A DNA stretch of 64,000 nt, from positions 16,336,788-16,400,787 of the forward strand of contig NC_092020.1 of the NCBI RefSeq assembly GCF_042242105.1. Direction: 5' to 3'. Position numbers and translations under genes: made by a program. Under the pieces are notes generated by a model that ran no database searches, was not told where the DNA came from, and was given only the letters and a program-made list of their open reading frames with translations. The stretch comes from Pempheris klunzingeri (lineage: Eukaryota > Chordata > Actinopteri > Acropomatiformes > Pempheridae). Positions 11,415 to 24,350 of this stretch are shown here, piece by piece (within the stretch, counting starts at the first letter, position 1; each line of letters starts with the position of its first letter).

Positions 11415-14400
11415 TCAGTTGGTGGAACTGGTCACTTTCTGTAGGGCAGCCGCGCTCACATTTAGGGAATGCTCATTGGGAAAAAATTCCCTCAATAGGA
11501 ATGATAGGAGCATCTGTTATGAAAGATAAGGAAACACAATAAGAACAACATTTGTATACTTTATTCAATGAGAAGTGAAACTTAAATCCTCTAAATGAGG
11601 AACGGTGACAGAAAGTAGATGTTGAGATACTCACATATACCAGCGTTTTGTTTTCTTCTCTGTCCTGGAAAATATTAAAAACAGAATCCACGTCCGTCTT
11701 CTTCAGCACAAGATAGTTTGAATCTACAAAGAGAACGTGAAACTAAATTTAGATGCCAAAAATATCTGGATATTTCCTTTAAATGCAGAGAGGATAAATA
11801 ACGTTAAAGGAACACTCTTTGACTGCTTGACATGATGCCAAAGTTACGCATTCTGGGTATTTATCTAGGTGACTTTATAATTCATCAAGAAAAATGACCA
11901 GATACTAATAGACTAGCTTTAGGGTGGAGAAATGTGAACAGACCAAGTATGAATAAATATATTAAGGATCTTTCATCATGTGCTGCAAAGGAAAAACTAA
12001 CATGCATTATTAAAGGAAAGATGGAAGTTTTTGAAAATATGCGGGAGATGATCATGGATTTTTGTTTTAAACAAAATGTTGGTAATGATCAATAAAGTCA
12101 AAGACTGGGGAGGGAAGGGGACAACTGGAATAAGATTATACACTGGATTAGCCCATGTGATCGTTAAGATTTCTACATCCTAGTTACTGTAACATTTGTA
12201 GATTCACCTCTGTTGTAATTCATTGCTGTTTTCTTTTATTCTTTTCTTTCCTTTTCATTCATTGGCACACAGTAGCTGCTGCCTAGACTTGCCATTCATT
12301 GATAAGTAATGTTTGTTATAATTTGAAAACCCAGATAAAAATAATGTTGAAAAAAAAAAGCGCAAAAAGGCGTCACCTACATCTGGCATTGATTAGGTTG
12401 TGCGCTCTGTCCCTGGTCTCGTTCTTCTCCTCCTCGGTGCGAGGAGGAGGAGGCGCTGCTGGTTGAAACTCTGGCCACTGTTTGTCACGCAAGGTGTCGA
12501 TGTATGCGGCCATTTGCACTTCTGTTGGGTCCATCTTGTTTAGGAAGGAGTTCACTTTTCTGGAGAAGAATTGAACACAACAAGAAGTCATTGACAGACA
12601 AGGATCCAAGTTCTCTGTAAAAATGTGTAAGGATTGGAAGTCTGCACAGAACTCACTTTTTCAAAATGGGCATAACAGGCTTCAAAATGGCATCAAATAT
12701 GTTTATGAGGATGGAGTTTCCTGTTAAGACACAAGAAGTATTCTGTTTATCTTCTAGAGCATCCTAATCCTAGTGTTGGTGTTTTGCATGTTCCAACTAA
12801 TTTGTCACAAGAGAAACAACCAGCTCCTGACAAAAATATGTCTTGGTCTTTGTGAACTAAAGGCTCAACTGTGTGCACCAACTAATTGCCACATTTGTCC
12901 ATCTGTTGTTTAGCACAGTTTCCGTGGGTGGACGAGAATGGCTGAGATTCTAATAGTGAATATTTCAAGAATAAAATTAAAGCAAAAAGGCAACAGAGCT
13001 CCATAACTGCAGAGTTAATGTGTTTTCCCTTATTCAAATCGGGAGCCTAAGGACAGACGGTGTTGTATGCTGGACAGATTTTAAAGCACTCTTTTGCTTT
13101 CTCCCTCTGAGGCAAATCTGTTGGCCGATTAGAAAAAAAAAATCAACTTGACCTGACTTGTTAATCCTCTATAATTTGGCACTATTAGATAGACAGATGA
13201 ATCATTTGATTCAACATCAGTATTAAAAATATTGATTGATGCAGATTTCCTTCCTACCTTCCGGTGAGCAGCTGGTTTTATCTTATTTCAGGAAAATGTG
13301 GAACTTTTACAGGTTTGAAGTTTGCCTGACATATATAGCTAGATGGACAATAAATCGTAGTGAAGGTTACGTATTTTTGGTCAAGGTTGTGTTATTGTTT
13401 CCCGATTAAGCTTCTTGAAAGAGTGCTGAGACATTTTGTGGACTAAACATCAGTATTTCAGATATTTTCAGATATTCTCCAACCTGCATGATGAGGCATC
13501 TACATAGAAGTTACCAAATTAATATTTCCCTTTCATCCCTTTTCTTATGCAATTTGGCTGCCAACTGTCAAACCTGAACTGGCTGAATAACGCAGTCTAA
13601 ATATTCCCTGCGAAGGATTAGCTTTGTAAGGCAAGTGTCAGGTCTCTGCAGGTCTTTGTAGCACTGAAATAAACAAACCACTGGTGAGATTTTAGGAAAA
13701 TTACATTAGTCTAAAAAGCTGCAGTATGCTTTAAAAACGTTGGCAGTGAAATACACATGATTTCTAGCAAATAGACTAGAATATACAAAAACACTAGTAT
13801 AATTCTGAAGCTCATAATGCTGTAAACAATCCCCTCTGAGTTTGAACACGGAACAAACCAGATATTTCTTTCAGCAGATCAAATATGGCTTTGGTCGCCT
13901 CAAGCTGCTCCCAGTTCACTTGGCTCCTCTGACACTGGGAGTCCTCCCCTCTTGGGGAAGTGCCCTGCTCCTTCCCTTTAGCCTTATTCGTTCCACCTGA
14001 CATCTTCAAACATATTTTCTCCTTTTTATTTGACCTTGCACTGAAATGAGGCCACGACGGGCCTTCTGAGCTCTCCCTCTGAAACCCTCCATTCTGGCTG
14101 CAGTGGGGCGTGGAGTATGACTCCAGCAGGTCATCACCGGCGGATTTTGTTGAGGCCAGAGACTCTTGTGATCTGGATCGAGTCAGTCCTTTGAAAATCA
14201 TCTTGAAGTGAGAAGTTACGGGATTATCAGAGTCCTCCGTTTTGTCTTGGGGACAGTTTCCATTTGCTGATTGTGGCTCCCTTTCCATTTCTGCTTCCTC
14301 AGGTGGCTCTGGGGGAGTATCACACTGGGAGATAACAATCATTGGGATTGTAGCACCGGGACCACATTTGCTCTTCTCAGTAGAGGCACTAGGGTTGTCT

Positions 14401-17400
14401 AATGGCAGAGCTGTGGATTCTGTCTGTACAGATGCCGTTGTGATTTCCTTCGGGGCTTCTGTCTGAGGGCTAGACGTCTGCAAAGGAAAACAAAATCAGG
14501 TTGTGACAGCGGACCCTGAGGCACCGGCCTTTATGATACAGAGACACCAGCAACCAAATATACACCTGAAGTTTCATCTACTCATTACAAAGAGCACTAG
14601 ACAGCATGTGAAAGTAGTAGTAAAATGTCTCCTCTGGCTCTGGAGGGAGCTTCCTGCAGTCTGAGAAAATATCTCTGGTGACGTCATGTCACCTTGTGAC
14701 TTTTTTCACAGATAACCTGTGTTACAAAACAGCTGATGTAGTGTTTGTCAGATATGGGTATTTATCATACAGGGAGGTCTAGTGAAAGACTGTCATGATG
14801 TATTATGGGAAATGTTGTGACAAAATAATTGCTTAGATCTAGAAACATGGTGACATTACTCAAACAAAGTCCAACAAGCAGTCTTATTCAAATTATTCAA
14901 GTAAGGACCAAAGGTAAGTGATGTCGGTGGTTATCTCTTACTGCACAGAAATACTGTTTGTGTGCACAACCACTATGAGTATGTCAGTTAAACAAGTTAA
15001 ACCAGTAAAGGGTAACTGATGATCTTTACACTGCATAGATTGAATAATCATTTTGCTTTTCGCATTTGTTCTCTCTGAAAAATCAGTTTGACAAACTCAC
15101 AAGTTTGTTTAAACCCTGATCTGTTTTCGTTAATGCTCTTAATCAGAAAATTTAAACTCGGACTATAACTGAAAGGAATGATGGCCAAAGGTACAAAAGT
15201 AAGACCCAGGTTGTAAGAAACCACTCTTTAAGATGTCAACTCGGAGAAGAAGATATGTGAAGCTTTACCTCCTCTTCCTCTTGACCTGGAGTCAGGAAGT
15301 AAGCCAAGCCGCTCAGAAGGCCCCACACGCCCCCATAATGTTCTTCCTCATTCAGCAGTTTGTCAAGTGGGCAGAGGAACTGAAAAACCGGTTGAGTGTG
15401 ACCCATCAGATTATCAGAGACTAATTCCTGGAAGATAAAATAGCAAAGTGTTGAGTGATGAAGGTTTTCAAATGTTTGTCTGTCAACAGAATAGTTAGAA
15501 TTTTTACTGATGTCTTTCACCTGCAGAAAGTGCTCCACCGACACTCTGGCTTCTTCTTTGACCTCATCGTTGACCTCCAACTCCTCAAGCACCAGGATCA
15601 GGGGCAGGCTGGTCGAATCCTGAAAAAAAAGGAAGGAAAATTAGTGTTTCATAACAAGAGAACTTCAAGGCGTAACAATACTTAATCATCTCCAGTGTTT
15701 TGGACATTTGGCAAAAGTGCAATAAAATTTGATGGTACACAAGAGTTGAATTCCAGACTTCATGGTTTGTTTCCACAACAATGCTTCCCTCTGGCTCACG
15801 CTGAATAGACAATAAACAGGAGACAACCAGGAGATCTTCTACAGATCATGACATCATAAACAATTCAAATCCTAGTGAAATATGCTTTTCATTGTCAACT
15901 TGGATAAATAAAGAAAATGTAACATGATTCACAATATTCAAGCCATTTCTAGAGTTCATCTCAAACTCGCAGGTCTTTTTTTCATACATGCAGTAATGTC
16001 ATTCAGTAGAACACTAGAAGAAAAGCCCTGTGGCAAATACCAGCTGGAAATGTGAGAGAGGTATTTCCAAACAATAAGTTGCTCTCAGTGGCTCACTGCC
16101 CAAACTGGTAACCAAACTCAACAGGCTCAAGCTATCTTTCGTCTATCTCAAGTCAACTCTCACATGTCTGTTTGTACATTGAAACAGTTTTCGGTGGCTA
16201 TAGTTGTTCTTACTTCCTACAGCGTTTTCTCTGTATCAGGTAAGGGCTAAATCCATGTTCCTCGTTCTGTGTGAAAACACATTCTAAAGTTCAGCAGGAG
16301 ATAATATGAAGCTTCAGCCATTTTACGAGGAAAAGTCAGCTGTGTATCACCCCCATCTCTTTATAGCCAGTATAGAGAGGATGAATTATTTAAGATAGCA
16401 AAAACTGTTTCGGCGTACATGTGAACATGTCAGTGGTGCTTTAAGATTGGTTTGGAAACAAGTGGAACTAATCCTTTAAATAAACATTTGATATGGGGAC
16501 TCATCATTCATTCCCTCCTGCCCTCTAACACTTCTACTGTATTTTTCTGAACTGTTCACAGGGTAGCTGAAATAGTGATTACTGTATAAAAACGTTCTAC
16601 AATAACAATAAAAATGATGTGAATATATCGGCATAAGATCCCTTGTGTATCATGGTGGTTTGGTTTGCTGGCTTGCAACTTGGACATCAAGTCAATGATT
16701 CAAATGCCTTTAATTTATCACAGAAATCTGTGGACCTCTGCTCCCCAGTACAGTTCAGCCTCATTAAGCATGATGTCACTTTTCCACTTTTAGAAAATGT
16801 TAAAATAAATACCAGAAAGTCTGAAGTTTGTCCACAGCCCTTTCTCCTTTATATAACAGAAGATGTACATGAAAGAACACATCAGGTTTCAAAATAGGTT
16901 TTATTTTACCTGCTGTTTAGACTTTACACTGAGTTGCCAGTTTATTAGGTACACGTGGCTAAAAACAATGCAGTCTGACACAGCAGCTCTGCAATAAATC
17001 CTCACTTCATGACGTTTTTTAGAGGGGGGTTTTGGATGATGTTAAACTGTATTGCATAGTACAGAAAGGTGTTTGTTATTTAGGCTACCCTAAATGGGGC
17101 GGACAAATACACATCTCTGAAACAGTTTCAACAAAAACTTAACATTATACCTTTGGGACGGGAGGATTTATTGCAGGATTGTTGTATTAGAGACTGCTTT
17201 AGGTTTATCAAAGTTCACCAAATAAACTGACAACTGCACAGATGACTAAAATTATATTTTTAAAAAACCCTACACAAGATGGCTTTCCATCTGCCTTTTA
17301 CCTGCCATCTGTTGCGGAAGTATATAACATCCATGTAGGCCTTCCTGATGTCCCACTGTAGGTTCTCGGGGCTGTCCTTCTCCTCCAGGTGAATGGTGAA

Positions 17401-20400
17401 GATTAGCTCCTCATCCTCCCAGTCGGCCTACAACACAGTTAACTCCTACTCAAACTGCAGCTCAAATATTAACATACCATTCAAGCTCTCACAGAGCCTC
17501 GGCAGACAGATAACAGGCCTCGAGGACATTCCAGACTGTCACTGATATTTATAACTCACATGAGGGATGCTGACAGCCCAGCGGCCAACACACCACATCT
17601 CATACGACAGCTTGAATTCCATCATGTCCTCTTGGACGCTAGTCAAGTAGTTTTCCAGATCACTGTCCTCCTAATGGAGTTTGGTCAGAAAAAGACAATG
17701 ACTCTGTTGTGTTCCACAAGTTGTCCTCTTCAATTTAATATATTGCTTCATCTGTAGTGGACTCACCCTGTCCGAGTCCTGCTGGCTGTAGATAGAGCCT
17801 TCCCTGCTGCTGACATCGTCCTCGTTGGACACGTCCCCCTGGATCGCCATGATCCTCAACGTCAGCTCCTGCTCCATCTTTTTCAGCTTCTTCTTCTTGG
17901 CCTTCTTGGACTTCATCTTGTCCACAAATTTTGACCATCCTTCTTTTAACTTGTTGCCTGAAAATTACAACAACCACATATTAAAAGTTAGAGAAAATTC
18001 TAGAAGTGATATTCTATCATAAGTATTTTACCTTTTCTTAGTGTCTCGTGTAAGTATTCTTTCTTGTGAACATCATAGCACTGAAGAAACATAATTTCCC
18101 TTTCCGATATACTGAGAATTGCACGTGGCCAGAATAGCAACAGTCTTCCTTGACCTTGATCGTCACCTTAACAACATTTTTTGTTCTAAATCTGCATTGT
18201 GAGGACGTGCAACAACTATTGAGCATCTTCACAGCTGAAAATTTAAACACTCACCAGATATAAACCACATTCCAGTAGACATGCAAGCACTGAAAGCTTG
18301 ATTAGTAATAAAACTTTCAATCATAATCAATGTGATGGCCTGAAAATTAACACACATCCCATCAGATCTAAATGATTCTTACGGATTATGACAAATGATG
18401 GTATTTTTTTCTAAATCTATGATGTGATCATTCCAGAAAATATAAGTATTTATCATATCTCAGCATTCATTCTCATGGCATAATCAGTTATTATTCAGTC
18501 ATCATTGGTGTTGGATTGTTTGCAATACAAAGGGATGGGAGTTGCTTGAAGACAGCACAGATATATGGCATTCAGCATGCCATTTGCGTAATGCGGACCA
18601 ACAAACAACAGAAACAGGGGATTAATAATTATGCACTAGAGCCAGGCTGGTAAAGAGAATTATAATGTCACGTAGCTGATAACACATTGCTATTCATCAA
18701 ACTGTTGTACAAGATGTTATGCAAGCACAGTCTCTTATTCTCTAAACACCCACAAACTACTCCATCTGCCTCTCTCGAGTCTCCATCATCATCCTCATCT
18801 GAAAAGTGTTCTCACTCCCAGCTGAAAGCTGAAAACAAGGTTAGAATTACATGTATTGCTCCTATAAGTTAATGTGTCAGAGCTTTAAATTACATAGGCC
18901 TTTTAATTACAGTCATAAAACACACCTCTCCTTTTGGCCTTAATTTTGGTGCTAGTTGAAGTCCCTGCTCCTTCCAAGCTCCTAGGGAGAAAAAAAACAG
19001 CCACCAAACAAAACCAGTTCAGCTCAATTTCAAACACAGAAGGTGGCCATTACAGACACTGCTTTGAGGCTCTGTGTCTAAGTCAAGCCAGCAGGGTGCA
19101 AAAGATGACAGCCACTCACACTTCACTGCCCTCTGCCTCGCCTTCGTCTTCCTGTGAAACCAGAGACGAGAGATCCAGGTCTGATCCGCACAGCTCCTCC
19201 ACAGACCCTTTGGGGGTCACGCTGTCCAGCTGGCTCACCACCAGCTGGTTCAGGTTGTCGGGATCAGACAGCCACGACACCAACAGGCCCAACCCTGAGG
19301 AAAACAGCAAGCATGCTATTCCTACAAACTCTCTTTGTCATGATGTAAACACACTCCAGTCAGGAGGGAAAATGCTCACATTTGCAGCTAATGAGTCACG
19401 TTTTTGAATCTGCTTAAAACAGCTGCAGTCAGTAGTCAATAGCCTCCACAATTGGCAAAACATCATTCGCTTTCTTGCAACATATTAGCAGCAGCCAGTT
19501 AGCTTAGCTTAGAATTAAATGTATACTGGAAGCAGGGGAAAACATGCAGCTTGTCTCTGTCCTAAGGAAACAAAAAGCACCAAAAAGCAATTATCACTTT
19601 AAATTTGGTATACCAGCGCTCTAGAAACATTTCCTTTTGACTTCTAATGTCTTGTGTTGTTGAGAATAAGTGGTAGAAACCTTTCAAAAGTGAAGCTAAA
19701 AATTAAGCTTTTCAATATTAGGCAAAAATCAGGATTATGATTTTTGCTGTAAAAATAAAAACATACATACCTTTCCTGGTCATTTCAAATTATTGCAAAA
19801 TCTCAATTATGTATCGATAAGCAAAAAAGTGTTATCAGAAATTAGGCATTTCTAATTGACAAGATGAAGAGAAATCTGGACATGCAGATTATTTTATAAC
19901 TACAGCTGTAAAGATCACTTAGTGTAACTGAGCTAGTGCATAATTACAAAAACCAACTGCACAGCAAAGGTCCCACGAGATAAAACATTTTATCTGATAT
20001 AAAAATGACAAAAACCCTAAAAGGGAATTGGCAAATCATGTCCAAGTCACCGTCCTTAACAATTAGGGATACAAACAATGTACATTTGTAAAAGAAGTCA
20101 TGGGAGGCTTAGCCCTCGTGCAAGAGAGAGAATTTAATACTTTCTTACCCTTCAAGGCAATGATCTCTTTTAAGGCACAGCGGTTGACTTCTTGGCCCCA
20201 CAGAGATTCAGGGAAAAGGTTACGAACCAGAGCATCAGAAAATTCTCGGAGAACGGCAATCTCCTCTGCTCTGGATGTGAACAAGAGCTCTCTGAAAAAG
20301 ACAGCAAAACAGAGGAGACTCCAACCATTAATAAGTCACTTTACTGGATCACAGATGTTTATCACAGCGTATCTCTGATAATCACTTCATCTAAATCTTA

Positions 20401-22957
20401 AATCTGATTGGATGTACTACCCTTGAAACGCCATTCAGCATAAAAACAACCATCGGCATGTCACTGAAGGTATGATCTTGTAAAACTGAGGTTAATTATT
20501 CATAGGTGCTAAAAAAAAAAAAATATGGAGGTATTTATGGAGCTCAGACACATTACTGAGTGCAAAGAGTAACGGAGGCAGCATGATTTCTGAGTCATTT
20601 TAAGAGAAAGTAGGTGTAAAGTCTCACCTGTCAGACTGCTTCACGTTATGCAAGTGCTGAGTCAAAATACGAATGGAGCCCACGACCGCCTGGCAAACAT
20701 CAAAGTCTCTGGCTCTCTCAATGATCCGGTCGATTGTGAAGTCGACTTCTCTGCTGAGCACCTGGTGCAAAGGCTGGTGCTCACATGGCTCAGGAACGCA
20801 GTACCAAGGCAGGACCAGCTGAGCGTAGGCGCACTCAAACACTGAGGAGAGCAGTCACAAAGGAAACTCACATCAACACCAAGCTCCCACGCTTCTTTGG
20901 AGCTTGCTTAGAAAAATTGAGCCTTGCTTTTTTAACTTCTGAATTTCCTCATAGCTCCAGAACTCCTGTCCAGATTTTTCCATTTCAAAACTAGGCACCA
21001 ATATCCATAACAGGCTTTTCCTCTAAACAAAAGTTTATTTATACTTTTTGATGCATCATGGAGAGAAAAGCTGAAGATGCCAGTTGAAAGTGCTGATGCA
21101 GCGCTTTGACACAATATCTCATTTATGTCTGTAAACCATAAAACATTTTTAAACAACTATTTGAAACTGTGAATTGCTGATATTTTCAGTGAGTAAAGGC
21201 ATTCTTAAGCTTTCAATGAAAGGACACAAATAAGTTGGAATAGAAATCTCTCTAGTTTTATGTCTTATATTTTTCTGCTGTATTCTCTGTATAAATAATA
21301 CAAAAATTCTTTTTGCATGTATTTTGGATTCCTGGTGGCTTAATACTTTGTTAAACTGATAAAATGAGAATCAGGCGTGTAGCTGAGTTTGAGGTGATTA
21401 AAAGATACCATACATGTGAGGTTAGGACAGTAAACAATGCTCTAAACACAGAGGAATATGAATGCATAGAAAGTTGGCAGAAATCAGTCTGGATAGATAA
21501 AATAGAGTGCTATATTTAAGACTGCAAACATTAATTCTCTCTAGGAATGCTGGCTGCAAAAAGCTTTTTTTGACCAGCCTCAAAACTACAACATACCAAT
21601 AGTTTTCAAGGTCTGACTTGACAAATCTGAATGTAGATAGCACGAAAAACATGTTTACAGCTGCTCTTATTCTCCTAGAAACTGAGCTCATTAAGAGTGA
21701 TATCAATCTGCAGCCAAACACAAACCAATTTAATAAATGCAGCATGAAACAGACGCAGAGCAAACAACTGACAATGAGGTATGAAAACCAGATAATATCT
21801 AACTTCCTGTTCAACACATCACAGCCATCCATTGGAAGGGGCTGTTTTTTAATCTTTTTCTTTCCTTAAAGCTCCTCCTCGCTTCATGTAACATGACCTC
21901 CAGCTGCAGCTGTGTCAATGCAAAACCGTCCCGCTCTTCTGTGTCAGATCAAAAAAAACAGAGCTCAAATGCGGATTCAAAACACCCTGAAGTCAAGAGC
22001 AGAATCTTGATTTCTATCCTGTGCTTACAAAGTGCTCCTGGGCTGCAAAGACAAGTGTGTTTTCACCCCTTAAAAACACTTTTCTTGCATATAAAGTGTG
22101 CCTCACCTTGCTGAAGAGACCTCTTCACATGTGGATACTGAGACTCCAGCGGTTTCACCCGCTCGCTGCTTTCTACATAATAACCAAACAACTCTTCCCC
22201 AACAGTTTCCTGGAAAAACACAAAGCAAATCCCAGGGATTGGTTAGATTAAAGAGCATAATAAGGACTTTAACAACCATTAGTGCTGCACTCTGGGTCAC
22301 AGTGAGTTATGTGACCCAGAGTGAAAACAGGTTTTTCAGGCCTCAGAGCAAAAACAATGCCCCAGAGCTATGAGTGATAAAATATATGACTAGTTAAAGT
22401 AATCTCACAGCTCTTGCTACTGCATTAAATATTTCAATTTCAGTCGTTTTTTGGTCATATGTACTGATAAAAACAAGTTTCACTGCACAATGACATTCTT
22501 GCTTTGCCCTTCCGCCTTCAATGCCGCTTTATGATTAAAAAAAACAGATAAATATGAGAAGAAAGGAGATAAATAAACAGTAACTCACTTATTTTTCACA
22601 AATGGAGGAAAAGGCAGTTTCAAGTTACATCACATGACATGGCATCTCACGCTCACATTTTAAATGTGCAACTCATTAAAACATGACTCAGTGTTGATGC
22701 TCGTACAAGCTACACAACATGCAGTTACAGACGATGTACAAAGCGGAACTGCTAAATATCTTCAATACCTGGAGTGTGTTTTCCTTGATCTCTTCATCAG
22801 TTTGAGTGCTGCTCTCTCGCCCACTGTGTCCGAACAACAGCGGGGTAGAACAACAAAAGAGAAAACATAGCAAGTACTGTGTCACTGTGCGCCCGCAGTC
22901 GGAAAAATACCAAACCAAGCCGAGAGTTATGGCGATGAAGAAGCGCCATAGATACAT
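11415..22957 (-). CDS. PXA/PX/nexin-C sorting nexin, 16 exons, 871 aa
   Basis: Exons in transcript order: 22957-22769, 22209-22107, 20841-20628, 20291-20149, 19294-19120, 18981-18926, 17957-17767, 17670-17560, 17427-17302, 15619-15521, 15427-15269, 14477-13859, 12720-12657, 12559-12381, 11723-11635, 11513-11415. All junctions are GT-AG, phases agree, and 2,616 bp ends in TGA. The product has a hydrophobic N-terminus (about residues 5-43, likely membrane anchor). A PXA domain follows (about 98-245, with S-D-P-D-N-L-N-Q), then a Lys-rich segment (about 300-320) and a divergent PX domain (about 385-510). A 206-residue polar Ser/Glu/Pro linker from one exon comes next, then nexin-C (about 735-850). 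Relatives are SNX13/14/19/25; no RGS domain is seen between PXA and PX. Family is secure, subfamily is not. The start ATG has A at -3. Likely role: phosphoinositide-linked endosomal or ER-contact trafficking. Confidence 0.9.
11920..12350 (+). mobile_element. Possible retroelement 3' remnant in an intron
   Basis: Around 11930-12060 the plus-strand translation contains W-R-N-V-N-R-P-S and a run of about 40 further sense codons, which resembles the C-terminal tail of L1-type ORF2. AT-rich 3' UTR-like DNA and a poly-A run (about 12349-12358) follow. The gene is on the opposite strand. The assignment is from general resemblance only. Confidence 0.3.
19485..19640 (+). repeat. Teleost 'TTAGCTTAGCTTAG' interspersed repeat
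   Basis: The phrases 'gttagcttagcttaga', 'ctggaagcaggggaaaaca' and 'cttgtctctgtcctaagg' in this order match a widespread short fish repeat. It lies in the intron upstream of the fifth exon of the sorting nexin gene. Confidence 0.5.
22288..22323. repeat. Perfect 14-bp inverted repeat (hairpin)
   Basis: The arm cactctgggtcaca (22288-22301) is followed by an 8-base loop and its exact reverse complement tgtgacccagagtg (22310-22323). It lies in intron 1 of the sorting nexin gene, about 80 bp from exon 2. Each arm contains GGTCA/TGACC, a nuclear-receptor half-site-like word. Confidence 0.85.
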
Positions 22958-23150
22958 CTTCCTGTCTCACAGAGGGCTCTGTTTGCTCGTGTTTCTCACT
23001 TCGAGCCGATGTGTTTCGCACAGAGCCAGAGCTGGTTTGTTCACCCACATCTTCATCACCCTGGACGAGACAAGAAGTGAAACGGCGGAAAGAAAGCGAA
23101 CTTTATCACAGCCGGTCAAAGCGGAGCTGTGATTGGCTGCAGGCAGTCAG
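22958..23150 (-). promoter_or_regulatory. 5' UTR and promoter region of the sorting nexin gene
   Basis: Immediately upstream of the minus-strand start ATG at 22957 the DNA is richer in CpG than its surroundings. A CCAAT box in minus orientation (ATTGG on plus, 23132-23136) sits about 175 bp upstream of the ATG. No TATA box is seen. The transcription start is not determined. Confidence 0.5.
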
Positions 23151-23221
23151 CGCGTGCCTGTTGTTCATTACAACAGGATGCCATCTACAGGTTACAGCTT
23201 TACCTGACAGTAAGGAGCGTC

Positions 23222-23222
23222 C

Positions 23223-23283
<61 letters not shown>

Positions 23284-23285
23284 AT
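23222..23285. repeat. TCTA microsatellite
   Basis: About 15 uninterrupted tetranucleotide units, ending tctatatag. It lies about 70 bp beyond the putative promoter of the sorting nexin gene. Confidence 0.95.
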
Positions 23286-23565
23286 AGTATTATCAGTATT
23301 ATCAATAAAAAAAAGTACTTAAAGTATTAGTAAAAGGTGTCAAAAAGTACAATATTTCCCTCTGAAAGGTAGTGAGGTAAAGGTATAAAGAAGCACATCA
23401 TAGAAATATTCATGTAAACTACTTACAGATAAGCTCTCCCTCTTCCAGCACAATTCACAAACACACAATCAGATTATGATCAGGGCTTCATATAAACAGC
23501 CTACCAAAATATATATTTTTCAAAATAATGTTAAGCTTGAATTTATTTTCATAAAATTGTCCAAA

Positions 23566-24350
23566 TCCATCCATCGATTATTTTCCGCTTAACCGGGGTC
23601 GAGTTGCGGTAGCAACAGGTCAAGAAGGGCACTCCAGATGCCTCCTTCCCGTGGACGTGACCAGTAAAGGGAGGCACCCGGGAGGCATATTGATAAGATG
23701 CCCGAACCACCTCAACTCCTTTTGCTGTGACTTTGACTTTGTGCCAGGAATGAGGACACAGCTCTCACTTTGATTACTCAGGGACCGGATGGCTCAACAA
23801 ACCCGGTACCCCATACTCCCACATTACCCCCCCAAGTTTTGCCAAGGGACATGGTCACAGGCCTTCTCCAAGTCCACAAAGATCATGTAGATTTGATGGG
23901 CAGACTCCCAAGACCCCTCCAACAACCCTGCATGGGTAAAGAGCTGGTCCACTGTTGAAAATGGGGACCACCACCCCGGTCTGCCACTTCACAGGTACTG
24001 TCCCCAACCTCCATGCAACATTTAAGAGGCGTGTCAACCATGACAGCCCAACAATGTCCAGAGCCTTCAGCATCTCAGGGCCACCAAGGAGCTTCTTATC
24101 TACCTCAGCTTCCTTCTTCTCAGCTGGTCCTTAAGTTGCTGCCCTGACCAGCACTGACGACCTTCTGGCCACAGCTCCTAGCAGCTGCCTCTGCAATGGA
24201 GGCTTTGAACATGGCCCACTCGGATTCCATATCCCCAACCTCCCCCGGGATGTGCGAGAAATTCATCCAGAGGTGGGAGTTGAAGACCTCCTGGAAACGG
24301 GCCTCCACCAGATGTGGAAAAATGTAAAAGTCTGTAGTTATTCCGTTCAT
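23566..24350 (-). mobile_element. Deleted non-LTR retrotransposon (reverse transcriptase)
   Basis: Read on the minus strand from 24350 down, the translation gives G-E-V-G-D-M-E-S-E-W, then L-N-V-A-W-R-L-G-T-V-P-V-K-W-Q-T-G-V-V-V-P-I-F (about 24040-23965). It then jumps to F-V-D-L-E-K-A (about 23880), the catalytic region of a non-LTR reverse transcriptase. The segment normally between these blocks is missing, so there is an internal deletion. The 3' part ends in the common fish phrase 'ggttaagcggaaaata' and a ggatgga tail. Stops and shifts make it inactive. The LINE clade is not assigned. Confidence 0.8.

Noticed and set aside
18770-18825. Possible extra exon of the sorting nexin gene encoding an acidic Asp/Glu stretch on the minus strand
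   Set aside because: There is a fair acceptor (ttttcag) but no good donor in a compatible phase, and the exons on either side (18926-18981 and 17767-17957) join in phase without it.
21422-21832. 136-codon minus-strand frame with hydrophobic segments
   Set aside because: It lies within the intron between exons 2 and 3 of the sorting nexin, has no family resemblance, and the neighbouring exons splice in phase without it.
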